DNA from: Antedon mediterranea
Lineage: Eukaryota; Echinodermata; Crinoidea; Comatulida; Antedonidae
DNA: 64,000 bases
Reading direction: 5' to 3'
Assembly (NCBI RefSeq): GCF_964355755.1
Contig: NC_092671.1
Span: 2,832,501-2,896,500 of the forward strand
This document shows positions 28,003-40,205 of the stretch, one piece after another. The position numbers were made by a program, and so were the translations under genes. Under the pieces are notes generated by a model, which was given only the letters and a program-made list of their open reading frames with translations, ran no database searches and was not told where the DNA came from. Positions within the stretch are counted from its first letter, which is position 1, and each line of letters begins with the position of its first letter.

Positions 28003-28238
28003 AGGAGAACACGTGTACATTCTCGGAACCAATCTTCCCAGATATAATCTCGGACTTAACGTTAAAATCGAAATGAAAAGACGATGTGGCATTAACCGCG
28101 AACGAAGAAAGCGAGTGAAATGGAGGAGGAATGTTAGTGGGTTAAAGAGAATCGCACGTGCGCAGTGAATATAGTAATTGTAATCGAATTTAGAAAAGCA
28201 AATAATTTTGAGTAGCACATCAAAGTAGGGCTTACATT

Positions 28239-28394
28239 AAAGCTTGGTTCTCACTAGTGACGCAACGCAAGGACGTACGCGCAACGCAAGGAGTTGACCA
28301 ATGACAAAATGTTCGAATAATCCATCGCTTGTGATTGGTCAACTCACTTACGTTGCGTTACGTCCTTGCGTCGCTAGTGCGAACCAAGCTTAAC
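28239..28394. mobile_element. MITE, GACGCAACGCAAGG family, best-preserved copy
   Basis: Complete ends: AAGCTTGGTTCTCACTAGTG on the left and CACTAG-containing CGCTAGTGCGAACCAAGCTT on the right, then GACGCAACGCAAGGACGTAC mirrored by TTACGTCCTTGCGTCGC. Inner TTGACCAATGAC faces GTGATTGGTCAAC. Confidence 0.88.
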
Positions 28395-30139
28395 GTATTG
28401 TTAACAGATACGGTATACAAAGGTTAGTCTGTGCTAGGGGTTGTTTTAGGCCTATTGTTGTATTGTTCGGAAACATTGTACAATAACAGACAAAGTTCAA
28501 TCGTAGGACTAAAGGATAATATAATTATGCTTTATGAACTTATACTGACCTTATGATAATTATTAGTCTAAATGTAAAGATTTGATGTACTTGATGGGAA
28601 TATCAAGTACCTCTTACGCGTCATTATAACTTTTATAACAAGTAAATACGTTATTTGTTTCGTGCTTCATCTGAAACAATTCCAAAGACAATTTTGAAAG
28701 GACAATTGAATCGTATATGTTTACCATTTCTTTTGATTGCATTGAAGAATTAAAGAGAAAAATGAAAGGTTCAAAATTTACATGCTACATGGATTTTTTC
28801 TTTAGAAAAATTTTCAAATATGTATTGATGTAACATGCGCAGACTACTGTATGCCAATTTTTGTAAAAAAAATGAAAGGGTCGAAAATTTGCAATTTTGC
28901 AATATTTCTTTTTTTTCGCAAAATATGTCCAAATATTGTTTAAAATACATATTGAGGTAATAATGCTCAAACCACATTATGTGATTATGCACATGCTAAT
29001 TTGTAAAAAATACAGGGGTTTCTCAAAATGTAAATAATATCGACTTTTAAAATGCAATTATTATGCAATAATATTGCCATAAATGCGCATATATTGCGTT
29101 ATCATCTTATAGAGTCATAGTAACCAGTTTTGTCAAAAAATAAAAGGGTCGAAATGTGGTCATTTAAAAAAAATTTCCCTGTACTATACTGCCCTGTCAT
29201 GAAAGAACGACTCAACTGACACATTTTTCAAAAATCACTTTTTTAGCTTTCAAAATTTTAAGTGTGTGTACTATTGTCACCAAAGACTAACTCAACTACA
29301 AATGCCCTGAAAGACTCACTCAAATGACATATTAACACCTATTATCATAGGAAACCCATTCAAGTGCACAACAATGGTGTTAATTGCGCAGCAAGCTGCG
29401 TAATGTTGTTGTTTTAAACATAAAATAATTTGGTACTGTCCTTTTGTAATTGTAAATAATTATTTTATTCAATACTCACTTAAACTTGTTTAGTTATTAT
29501 TAGAATATTAATTTTATTTCTGGAATATTTAGAATTAAATACCCCGGAGAGAGACTATGTGAACACCGTAATGATATTATTGAATATTCTCCCTTTAAAT
29601 TAAATTAATACAAGAAACATGAAAAAAAATTTAGAAAATTTCCCTGATTTTCAAAAAATGGCAATGTTTCGACCTGCGCATGTTTATTATGCTATAGTAA
29701 CCATTTATGTCAAAACTGGTTACTATAGCACAATTGACATGCGCAGAACCCATTATTCGTTCTGGGCATGTTTATTATGCAATAGTAACCATTTATGTCA
29801 AAAAATAAAAGGTTCGAAAATCGGCAATTTTTCGAAAATTTCCCTGTATTGCAGTACAGGGATTTTTAAAAAAATGGCAAATTTTCGACCTTTTTATTTT
29901 TCAATAAAACTGGTTACTATAGCACAATTGACATGCGCAGAACCCATTATTCGGCTCTGCGCATGTTTATTATGCTATAGTAACCATTTATGTCAAAACT
30001 ATGCTATAGTAACCATTTATGTCAAAAGTAACCACTTTTGACATAAATGGTTACTATAGCTAGTAACCATTTATGTCAAAAGTGGTTACTTTTGACATAA
30101 ATGGTTACTATAGTATAATAAACATGCGCAGAGTCGAAT

Positions 30140-30312
30140 AGTATACAAATAATGAATGTTTATGAGTGCAATGGTACAAATAATGGCACGAGGTGAATGA
30201 TGAAAGGTTATATCAACGAGGCAAAGCCGAGTTGATATAACCTTTCATCATTCACCAAGTGCCATTATTTGTACCATTACACGAATACAAAACATTCATT
30301 ATTTGTTTTATA
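30140..30312. mobile_element. Long hairpin (foldback) element nested in the array
   Basis: GAATGTTTATGAGTGCAATG and ACAAATAATGGCAC through GTTATATCAAC are mirrored, after a loop of about 10 bases, by GTTGATATAACC through GTGCCATTATTTGT and CATTCATTATTTGT. It is near-perfect over about 80 bp per arm and unlike the surrounding units, so it was probably inserted into them. Confidence 0.85.
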
Positions 30313-31299
30313 TAACATCTAAATAACAAACAAAAATGTTTCAAAAAGTACTATTTAACGATCGTTGAATAGTGCGTACTATTGCACGCCATGTGACCCA
30401 CATTCGTCCAATCAAATGACAGGAATTTATATAGGTGTTATATAAAACCCATTAGTCGACTCTGTGCCTGTTTATTATGCTATAGTAACCATTTATGTCA
30501 CACTTTTGACATAAATGGTTACTATAGCATAATAAACATGCGCAGAGTCGAATAATGGGTTCTGCACATGTCAAATGTGCTATAGTAACCATTTATGTCA
30601 AATATGGTTATGATAGCACAATTGACATGCGCAGAAGCCATTATTCGACTCTGCGCATGTTTATTATGCAATAGTAACCATTTACGTCAAAAAATAAAAG
30701 GGTCGAAAATCGGCTATTTTTCGAAAATTTCCTAATAGTACCAATTTTCGACCTTGTTATTTTTCGATAAAACTGGTTACTATAGCACAATTAACATGAG
30801 CAGAACCCATTAGTCGCCTCTGCGCATGTTTATTATGCTATACCTGTAGTAACCATTTATGTCAAAACTGGTTACTATAGCACAATTGACATGCGCAGAA
30901 CCCATTATTCGTCTCTGCGTATGTTTATTATGCAATAGTAACCATTTATGTAAAAAAATAAAAGGGTAGAAAATCGGCAATTTTTCGAAAGTTTCCCTGT
31001 ACTATAGTACAGAGATTTTTAAATAAAAATGGCAAATTTTCGACCTATTTATTTTTCGATAAAACTGGTTACTATAGCACAATTAACATGCGCAGAACCC
31101 ATTAGTCGACTCTGCGCATGTTTATTTTGCTATAGTAACCATTTATGTCAAAACTGGTTACTATAGCACATTTGACATGCGCAGAACCCATTATTCGTCT
31201 CTGCGCATGTTTATTATGCAATAGTAACCATTTATGTCAAAAAATAAAAGGGTCGAAAATCGGCAATTTTTCGAAAATTTTCCTGTACTATAAAACTGG

Positions 31300-32400
31300 T
31301 TACTATAGCACAATTAACATGCGCAGAACCCATTAGTCAACTCTGCGCATGTTTATTTTGCTATAGTAACCATTTATGTCAAAACTGGTTACTATAGCAC
31401 ATTTGACATGCGCAGAACCCATTATTCGTCTCTGCGCATGTTTATTATGCAATAGTAACGATTTATGTCAAAAAATAAAAGGGTCGAAAATCGGCAATTT
31501 TTCGAAAATTTCCCTGTACTATAAAACTGGTTACTATAGCACAATTGACATGCGCAGAACCTATTATTCGCCTCTGCGCATGTTTATTATGCTATAGTAA
31601 CCATTTATGTCAAAACTGGTTACTATAGCACAATTGACATGCGCAGAACCCATTATTCGTCTCTGCGCATGTTTATTATGCAATAGTAACCATTTATGTC
31701 AAAACTGGTTACTATAGCACAATTAGCATGGGCAGAACCCATTAGTCGACTCTGCGCATGTTTATTAATATGCTATAGTAACAATTTATATCAAAAAATA
31801 AAAGGGTCGAAAATCGGCAATTTTTCGAAAATTTCCCTGTACTATAAAACTGGTTACTATAGCACAATTAACATGCGCAGAACCCATTAGTCAACTCTGC
31901 GCATGTTTATTTTGCTATAGTAACCATTTATGTCAAAACTGGTTACTATAGCACATTTGACATGCGCAGAACCCATTATTCGTCTCTGCGCATGTTTATT
32001 ATGCAATAGTAACCATTTATGTCAAAAAATAAAAGGGTCGAAAATCGGCAATTTTTCGAAAATTTCCCTGTACTATAAAACTGGTTACTATAGCACAATT
32101 GACATGCGCAGAACCTATTATTCGCCTCTGCGCATGTTTATTATGCTATAGTAACCATTTATGTCAAAACTGGTTACTATAGCACAATTGACATGCGCAG
32201 AACCCATTATTCGTCTCTGCGCATGTTTATTATGCAATAGTAACCATTTATGTCAAAACTGGTTACTATAGCACAATTAGCATGGGCAGAACCCATTAGT
32301 CGACTCTGCGCATGTTTATTAATATGCTATAGTAACAATTTATATCAAAAAATAAAAGGGTCGAAAATCGGCAATTTTTCGAAAATTTCCCTGTACTATA
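31300..32400. repeat. 554-bp tandem block duplication inside the array
   Basis: Sequence from about 31290 recurs about 554 bases later, near-identical: matching landmarks pair at 31376 and 31930 and at 31696 and 32250. A shorter 231-base step relates 31145 to 31376. This shows the array grows by unequal exchange of multi-unit blocks. Confidence 0.85.
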
Positions 32401-34330
32401 CAGGGATTTTTTTTTTACTGTACAGGGATTTTTCAAAAGATAGCAAATTTTCAACCTTTTTATTTTTCGATAAAACTGGTAAATATAGCACAATTAACAT
32501 GCGCAGAACCCATTAGTCGACTCTGCGCCTGTTTATTATGCTATAGTAACCATTTATGTCAAAAGTAACCACTTTTGACATAAATGGTTACTATAGCTAG
32601 TAACCATTTATGTCAAAAGTGGTTACTTTTGACATAAATGGTTACTATAGCATAATAAACATTCGCAGAGTCGAATAGAACCCATTAGTCGACTCTGCGA
32701 ATGTTTATTATGCAATAGTAACCATTTACGTCAAAAAAAGAAAGGGTGGAAAATCGGCCATTTTTCGAAAAAAGGGATTTTTTCCAAAAAATGGCCAATT
32801 TTCGACCTTTTTATTTTTTGATAAAAGTGGTTAATATAGCACAATTAACATGCGCAGAACCTATTATTCGACTCTGCACATGTTTATTATGCTATAGTAA
32901 CCATTTATGTCAAAAGTAATCTGCGCATGTTTATTATGCTATAGTAACCATTTATGTCAAAACTGGTTACTATAGCACAATTGACATGCGCAGAACCCAT
33001 TATTCGTCTCTGCGCATGTTTATTATGCAATAGTAACCATTTATGTCAAAAAATAAATGGGTCGAAAATCGCCCATTTTTCCAAAATTTTTCTGTACTAT
33101 AGTACAGGGATTTTTTTTTTAAAATGGGAAATTATCGACCTTTTTATTTTTCGATAAAACTGGTTACTATAGCACAATCAACACGCGCAGAGTCGAATAA
33201 TGGGTTCTGCGCATTTCAATTGTGCTATAGTAACCATTTATGTCAAATATGGTTATGATAGCACAATTGACATTCGCAGAACCCATTATTCGACTCTGCG
33301 CATGTTTATTATGCAATCGAAAATCGTCCATTTTTCGAAAATTTCCCTGTACAGGGATTTTTTAAAAAATGGCAAATTTTCGACCTTTTTATTTTTCGGT
33401 AAAACTGGTTACTATAGCACAATTAGCATGCGCAGAACCCAGTAGTCGACTCTGCGCATGTTGATTAATATGCTATAGTAACCATTTATGTCAAAAGTAA
33501 CCACTTTTGACATAAATGGTTACTATAGCATAATACACATGCGCAGAGTCGAATAATGGGTTCTGCGCATTTCAATTGTGCTATAGTAGCCATTTATGTT
33601 AAATATGGTTATGATAGCACAATTGACATGCGCAGAACCCATTATTCGCCTCTGCGCATGTTTATTATGCTAATCAAAATAATATTATTATCTACACACG
33701 TGAAGAGCTAAAACAAGAACACGTTTTGTTGATTATCTCAAAACTTTGCTTTATGCAGTTGAGTCGTTCTTTCATGACGGGGCAGTATAGGCCTAGTACA
33801 GGAAAATTTAAAAAAAATGACAAAATTTCGACTTTTTAAAATTCAATTATTATGCAATAATATTGGCATAAATGCGCATATATGGCGTTATAATCATCTT
33901 ATAGAGTCATAGTAAGCAGTTTTGTCAAAAAATAAAACGGTCGAAATTTGGACATTTTTCGAAAATTTTCCTGTACTAATAGCACAGGGATTTTTTTCAA
34001 AAATGGCCAAACTATCGACTTTTTAAAATTCAATTATTTTGCAATAATATTGCCATAAATGCGTTATAATCATCTTATTCATTTACTTCGTTTTTCCAAA
34101 ATGTCCATGGGTAAATATCGACTGTTTAAAATATGTATTGAGGTAACATGTGCAGACCACCTAATGTGATTCTGCGCATGTCACATAATGATAAGTATAG
34201 TAACCAGTTTTGTAAAAAATTAAAGGGTCGAAATTTGGCCATTCTTCGAAAAAAACTGTCTGTACTGTTGGATATTTTTCGTGATTTTTTCGAGATATCG
34301 GCCTTACAAATTTCAAGTATACTATTATGA

Positions 34331-37120
34331 ACATGTTATCAACCTGAAAATCGCGTATGCCTAAGAAATCGTTCGTACACAGAAACAAATTATTCGTAGA
34401 AACTGTTTATGGTAGCCAACGGAAAATTAATTTTCTTTTATTGAGTTCATTGACTGAATAGTCAATGTAATTACATTATGTATACATTGTCATTTTAATT
34501 AATAATTATTCATAAAAAATCAGTTTAATTAGTATTGTGGTATCCCGGATGTAACTTCCTCTCTGAGTTTGTTTGAATAGTCGTTATGGAGACTATCATC
34601 ACACAACAAAGGCAAATACGTCTGCTCTCCGGGCAAAAGCGTTATTGGCTCTTTGGTCTTATAAAACGTAATAATCATAATTAGTAGACCGACAGACAGA
34701 CCGTACCTAAAATATATTTTAATATTATAAAGATAAGTGTTCTCGTACGTGGTCGAGTAGGCCTACTATATTTTACTCACTTTATCAATTCAATTCTTTA
34801 TTGACTTCATGACGCCACTGCCACTTCCCTCTTTCTTGTTTCCCTTTTAACATACTTGGGTTGGATATTTTGTGAACCGTGCGGATCACTCAAGCTTAAC
34901 ATATAAATCAGCTACGCTAATTAACGTTTAACAATAACACAAAGAACATTATTCTATAATATTATTCTTTCTGCGTATTATTCTTGGCAGTTATCGTGCG
35001 ATTGTTAAATACTGTCCTTGACCATGGACGCCTTAATCGAGTTCCTATGGATTTACAAGTATCCTTACATTGGGTGTAAACAAACCACTTGATCGATGAC
35101 AGAATATCAACTATCGGTGCGTATGACCTAGGTCCAAAATCAACAAAGAACACAATTGTGACAAGCTCGAAAAATAATTTGGAACGACAAAACGCGAGGA
35201 ACAAATCAAAAAATACTTCTGCATCTTCTTCACCTGTCCCACATGAGGGGAGGGGGGAAACAAGACAAGATACCATATGGGGAAATACCCGATGTTAACA
35301 GACCGGATCCTTGTTCCATTTCTCCTTTTTCATTGACACCTTTTCTTACCATCGTCCCCAACATGACTTTGTGTGCACAAGAGCGTGTATTTTTGGCTTC
35401 TTCCTTTTTTTGAAATTTTCACTCCCGCACAACTGGGTTCTCTTTTCTGACTTTCTTAGACTTTGATAGATTTTGTAATAAGACTTGATGCAATTTGTAA
35501 TGGGTCTTGATACTTTGTGATTGAAAATATAAGATTGGAATACATTTCTCTCGATACAACATAGAACACACAATGGGCTGTGGACTTGCTTAGAGTAAGG
35601 CCTATAATAAAGGATATGAAATTGTATTTGCTTGAGGTTATTGCTAGTCCTAGATTCGGCTTCATTAACATCAAGTTCGTTCAACCTACAGAAGCAAGTA
35701 AACAGTGTCTCGTAGGAACTGGCGTAATATAATTACATCTTAATTATTGAGTATCACTTTAATAATTTTTCACATATACTGTTTAATAGTACTTTGCAAG
35801 TGGGAGTCAACATTTCAAAACTATAGGATATTCCTATTTCTAATTTCCTGAAGTCAAAACAAATCATTCGTTTAAAACGACAATAAATAATCAATAAATT
35901 ATCTAGCTAAGTAATTCTAATAACACAGTTTTCATATTATTGTTTTTGAATAACGATGTCATCTCCGTATAAATAGACACGCCTTCGGATTATCGCCTTT
36001 TTTTTATTATGTGAATTCATCAACATTTAACAAAAAGCAAACATTTGGGCCGATCAATACAAATTTAGGTAAATTCATTTTGGTCGTGGAATCGCTTCAT
36101 AAATACCGTGAAACATGCTACACTATCCAAAGAGATTATACCACAGGGAGGGAAAGACGGTTGGGACCACTACTTTGAACTTTGAAATAAAAATGATATA
36201 GCTTGAGGTCCGGCTTAACACAGATAATAAGCTTTATTCATAAACAAGAAAACTATAGGAGTTGTTTTTCTACTAAACCTTACTGTCTGGTACATTTATA
36301 CAATATAAACACAGATTTTAACGAATATTAACAAAATGTTAGAATTATACTAAACCTTAACTAGTGCCTGGTACATTTATACAATATAAACACAGATTTT
36401 AACTAATATTAACAAAATGTTAGAATTGTACTAAACCTTAACTAGTGCCTGGTACTTTATACAATATAAACACAGATTTTAACTTAATATAGTGTAGGTT
36501 ATATTGTTAATTGTTTCACTACATTTTACATAAAGTGTCAATATAAAAGATTGTACTTAATAATTATGTTGGTAACACAGGAATGTAAAAACAATATAAT
36601 TATTCTTTGCTTATAATTTCTTTACATTTAATTTATAAGGATAAGGATATAGGATATTTAACACATGTTTATTAAATAGCAGTTATAAATAAGTTTAAAT
36701 AACATATTATATTCTAATACTGTAGTATACTAACTACATAAATTGCCTACTTAATTATTATTTTATAATTATTAATTTATAATATATTCCTTTGTTCTTT
36801 CGACTCAAATAAACTAAAAACTCAAAGACAAGTATGTTATTGATATTCTATTATTATATATTATTTGTTAAAAAATGTAATAATTAGAATTAAGTTGGAG
36901 TGAAAATTGTAAAGATTTTTCCAAACCATTATGGATTATTATTGCGATCTATTTTTAACTGTTTAATATCAAATTATTTGACATTAGTAGTTTGTTCACA
37001 AAATATCTATAGGAACAATTACTTTATATAATCATGGAGTAATAAATCTAATTATTACTCCATGATATAACGTCTATTCTTGTGCTTCTTAGTTTCATTA
37101 TTCTACAAAATCTCTTTCTT
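34331..37120. other. Gene-poor AT-rich stretch
   Basis: No exon convincingly recognised. Two minus-strand open frames (34962-35276, 104 codons; 35346-35684, 112 codons) match no family I know and lack a coding signature. A three-copy tandem repeat lies at 36272-36487. Confidence 0.5.
36272..36487. repeat. Three-copy tandem repeat, about 77-81 bp
   Basis: Units start ACTAAACCTT at 36272, 36349 and 36430 and share CAATATAAACACAGATTTTA and AACAAAATGTTAGAATT. Confidence 0.88.
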
Positions 37121-37912
37121 TCATCGATTTTCTAAATTCAGTAAGATGAAACCATTAACAATTGGATTGATAAATGCATTCACTATTGATAAAATAATTT
37201 GCATATTTTTTGGAATATCTGAGCAGTGCATAAAAATTCCAGAGAAATAAACAAAAATAACACACGTACGTGTTTGGTCCCCATGTGAGCACATACACTG
37301 AAATAATAATAGCAAATGTTTTAAACAATTTTTTAAACTCTTCAATATTATTGGTGCTTAAGTTTGTAGTAAGATTGTTGTACATTAAAATAGTTGCTAA
37401 CAATATTTTTTTTAAATGGTCAGAGAAAAGCAAAAAAAGAAACGGCTTCCATCAACAAGGTATATAATCAGCACATATATGAATGGAATTACTGCAATTG
37501 TAAATGCTACAAAAATGTAACGCTTAAGAGTTACAATAGCATGGTATCTGAGAGGTGCCCACCAGAGCAATGGAACGATCAACAGCTATTGCAGCAATTG
37601 TCAATTCAGAAGAAATCAGAAGACCATTTGAACTATAGGCAGTTATTTTTACAATTGCAGACTTATTGCCTTTTAGAGTCAGTGATGCCGGCATTATTAA
37701 CAAACTTGATGTTGCGTCAAAAATCGCTAGTAGGCCGATGAAAAAATTCTGAATTTTGTGTAATTTTTCATTGGTCAGGTGGCGTATGAAATAATTACAA
37801 GTAGGTTTCCAATGAAACATAATGAACTTATACAGTATAACACCAATCTGGCTTCATCCACAAGACTATACCACCAATGCACACCAGCAGTACAATTTTC
37901 TTCAATAGACAT
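37121..37912 (-). pseudogene. Rhodopsin-like (class A) GPCR, frameshifted
   Basis: Reading right to left from an ATG at 37912, receptor pieces appear in order but in changing frames. TM1 has GNLLVII. TM2 has FFIGLLAIFDA. TM3 ends VDRSIAL (DRS in place of DRY), followed by PLRYHAIVTLKR. TM4 and a loop follow. TM6 has VLTWGPNTYV (a CWxP-type motif). TM7 has NAFINPIVNGF (NPxxY-like). Breaks lie near 37790 (after TM1), 37556 (after the DRS motif), about 37435 (an A/T homopolymer in loop 3) and about 37260 (end of TM6), so no frame encodes the whole receptor. It has a single-exon structure, as in many expanded animal GPCR families. The ligand is unknown. Decay is the likeliest reading; indel errors in the assembly are an alternative, though the other genes here are intact. 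Confidence 0.85.
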
Positions 37913-39507
37913 ACCTAACGTTCCTTATCTCGTTGTCGGCAAATGTATAGGCCTAAAGTGCATTATATCTTTCTTTCAGTTTGAATAAAAGCAATTCGGA
38001 TGCTAACAATGTTTTTATTTAGTATGACATATAATTATTACTACTTAATTAGTTTCAATGCTATTTTGATTTGATTTTTAAACCCGCTGTCACGTACATC
38101 ATTAAACATCTACATTTTATCGATTCTACTTTAACTGCAAAACTATATTAGTGATGGAAATGTACGTATTTAGCTATTTACGTTATTTGATCTATAATAT
38201 AGATGACGGTACATTTTAAAAGACGAGTGCGTGCAAACATTAATCATTAATCGATCTATCTATCGAGTTTCCATTAGGCATAAGTATTATTATGATTTTT
38301 TAAATTGAAAATAAGCAAATAAAGAGTGAATAAATGAAATAGGTTCGACAAAACTAATTTTATTTTCAATGATTTAAAAAGTTAAACAATTTGTGTACAT
38401 TTAAACATATCTCAATTATGTCTGAATGTCATGCTGTAATTCAGCTTTTTTTCGCATTGTTTACCTGTTTTATTAACTATTATTATCTATTATTATTGTT
38501 GTTGCTTGACCTTACAAGGCCAGTGTACAATCTACTACCGGGTACCCGTCATATGCATTAATAACTAAACTTACAGTAAGGTCATATTTGTTATTGTTTG
38601 GTTTTGATAGGCCTCTTGTGAAACTAAAAATTACGGAATAAGTTGTCATATTGTGATATTATTATGGTGTACATGGTACTTAATGATGTACAGAAAGCTG
38701 GCGCATTCTCGTACCGAAATGCAGAGCCATTTAAAATAAGTTTCTGCCGAAATGCACCGCGCTTCACGCGCGCGTTAACTATAATCACCTTTGTGACGTC
38801 AATGACGAACAGTCGGAAAGTATTTATGTTATGATTTCTGGGAGCTATGTTATAAACTGAAACTAAAGCGATTACGCAATGTAAGCCTATGTAATGTTGG
38901 TTTACATATAGAATTGAATGATGTGTTTTGATTGTTTTCTTTTTAGATATCTCATCAAATGAACTCAAAGGCCATATTGCTGTTATGCACAAATACAATG
39001 AATAAAACATAAGTCCAGGTCCTCTAGATTACAAAGGCGATTATAATTATTACGTGTTTCGGTTTTCCTCCACCAACCATTCGTCGGAATCGTTGCTAGG
39101 CCGCTGGGAACCAATCATGTGGAGGCTACAAAAGGGCTTTAGAAATCGTTCGATGTCATTATATGCAAATTTGAAGACGTGTTTACAATACATAAATGGT
39201 CAGGATCAACAACTCAGTCGGTGGTAGCTTAAACATTTAATAGTGTCCATGAAAAGACTAAAAACAAAACGTCACAGATATCATTATCATGATAGATTTT
39301 AGGCAAGTGAGAATAGAGTTGATCCGATTTGAGAACGTCTACCCACATGCCACAAATTCTCATTGCAACAATAGTTTTTAAATAGGCCTCCTCAGAGTCA
39401 TTAATTAAGAAAGGGGTATTGAAGTACCACATTTCTGACACCAAACATTTATAGCAGGGGAAAATCTCTCGGCAATAATACAATGATAGACGTGGGGTAA
39501 TCACTCC

Positions 39508-39655
39508 GGAGAAAATCACACAAATGGGTATCTCACGGAAGAATTCACATCGTGTACCCCCGGAGAAATTCATACAAATGGGTATCTCCCGGAAGAATTC
39601 AGAAACGGGTGTCCCCTGGAGCAATTCACATAAATAGGGTATCCCCGTGACAAAT
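39508..39655. repeat. Tandem repeat with GGTATCTCNCGGAAGAATTC
   Basis: Two to three units of about 55-60 bp share CGGAGAAA, ACAAATGGGTATCTC and CGGAAGAATTCA. An open frame on the minus strand here simply translates the repeat. Confidence 0.75.
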
Positions 39656-39924
39656 TTCTCGATTAGCAAACCACCTGTAGGCGTGACGCAGTTATTGAGA
39701 AATACAACAATAATCAGTTTTTCACTTCCGTATTCTTTTTCTATTGTTATTCAGGAAGATATCACGCTACTCATGCAACCGCAATCTATTTTTTGGATTG
39801 CCAAAAACAAGGTCTTTCTATCGACGTAGTCGTGTGAATGTCTTAAAACGACGTAGCCTCAAATTGAAATATTCTATAAACGTCAAAACAGTCAAAGCAC
39901 TAGATAAAGACAATTCAATTTCAC

Positions 39925-40205
39925 GCGCGATCATGTTTGTACGCGCGCGTGTGTAGCACTGATAGTGTTTGTACGTGCGCGTTGTAATACTGATAATGTT
40001 TGTACGCGCGCGTTGTAATACTGATAGTGTTTGTAAGCGCGTTGTTATACTGATAGTATTTGTACGCGCGCGTTGTAATACTGATAGTGTTTGTGCACGT
40101 AGGTGTTAATACTGGCAGTGTGTGTACGCGCGAGTGTACTACTGATGGTGTTTGTACGCGCCTGTAATATCGATAGTGTTTGTACTCGCGCGTCCCTGTT
40201 ACTGA
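39925..40205. repeat. 31-bp minisatellite with alternating CG
   Basis: About eight units of TACTGATAGTGTTTGTACGC plus GCGCGTTGTAA, spacing 29-31 bp, diverging toward the right. Each carries a CGCGCG run, which is unusual in this AT-rich window. Confidence 0.88.

Larger units (their letters stand above)
23479..28740. other. AT-rich stretch with possible TMEM245 final exon
   Basis: No independent gene recognised. Contents in order: a pyrimidine-rich CCCCTCCCCTC/CCACACC tract (23630-23830), a 35-bp VNTR, GTGTCCC-type repeats, a MITE, a tRNA-like relic near 26076-26145, and two GACGCAACGCAAGG MITEs (27836-28002, 28239-28394). A candidate terminal TMEM245 exon begins at 26878 after TTTTTTTCTCTGGACCATAG. 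Confidence 0.5.
28741..34330. repeat. Palindromic foldback satellite array
   Basis: The core (about 29600-33670) alternates two inverted modules. Module 1 is TGCGCATGTTTATTATGCTA followed by TAGTAACCATTTATGTCAAA, present in both orientations around CCCATTATTCG. Module 2 is AAATAAAAGGGTCGAAAATC then AATTTTTCGAAAATTTCCCT with its mirror (CAGGGATTTTT, AAATTTTCGACC). Copies are close to identical in the centre. Diverged older relatives with AAAGGGTCGAAA and TAATATTGCCATAAATGCGC lie in the flanks (28741-29215 and 33790-34330). A mirrored TCATGAAAGAACGACTCAAC occurs at about 29200 and 33760. No coding content: the open frames seen here are in repeat sequence. Confidence 0.93.

Noticed and set aside
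29619-33445. Several plus-strand open frames of 60-140 codons sharing TIAQLTCAEPIIRLCACLLC-like translations
   Set aside because: They translate the palindromic satellite units; both strands and several frames are open, and there is no independent coding evidence.
28741-34330. CRISPR-like array
   Set aside because: Eukaryotic context, units are inverted rather than direct with unique spacers, and no cas-like gene is present.
34962-35684. Two minus-strand open frames of 104 and 112 codons
   Set aside because: No family recognised, no conserved motif, composition like non-coding sequence; no convincing splice partner.
38624-39010. Minus-strand open frame of 128 codons
   Set aside because: No recognisable domain and no support for a start or splice site.
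39229-39669. Minus-strand open frame of 146 codons with repeated FREIPIC
   Set aside because: It is the translation of a tandem DNA repeat.
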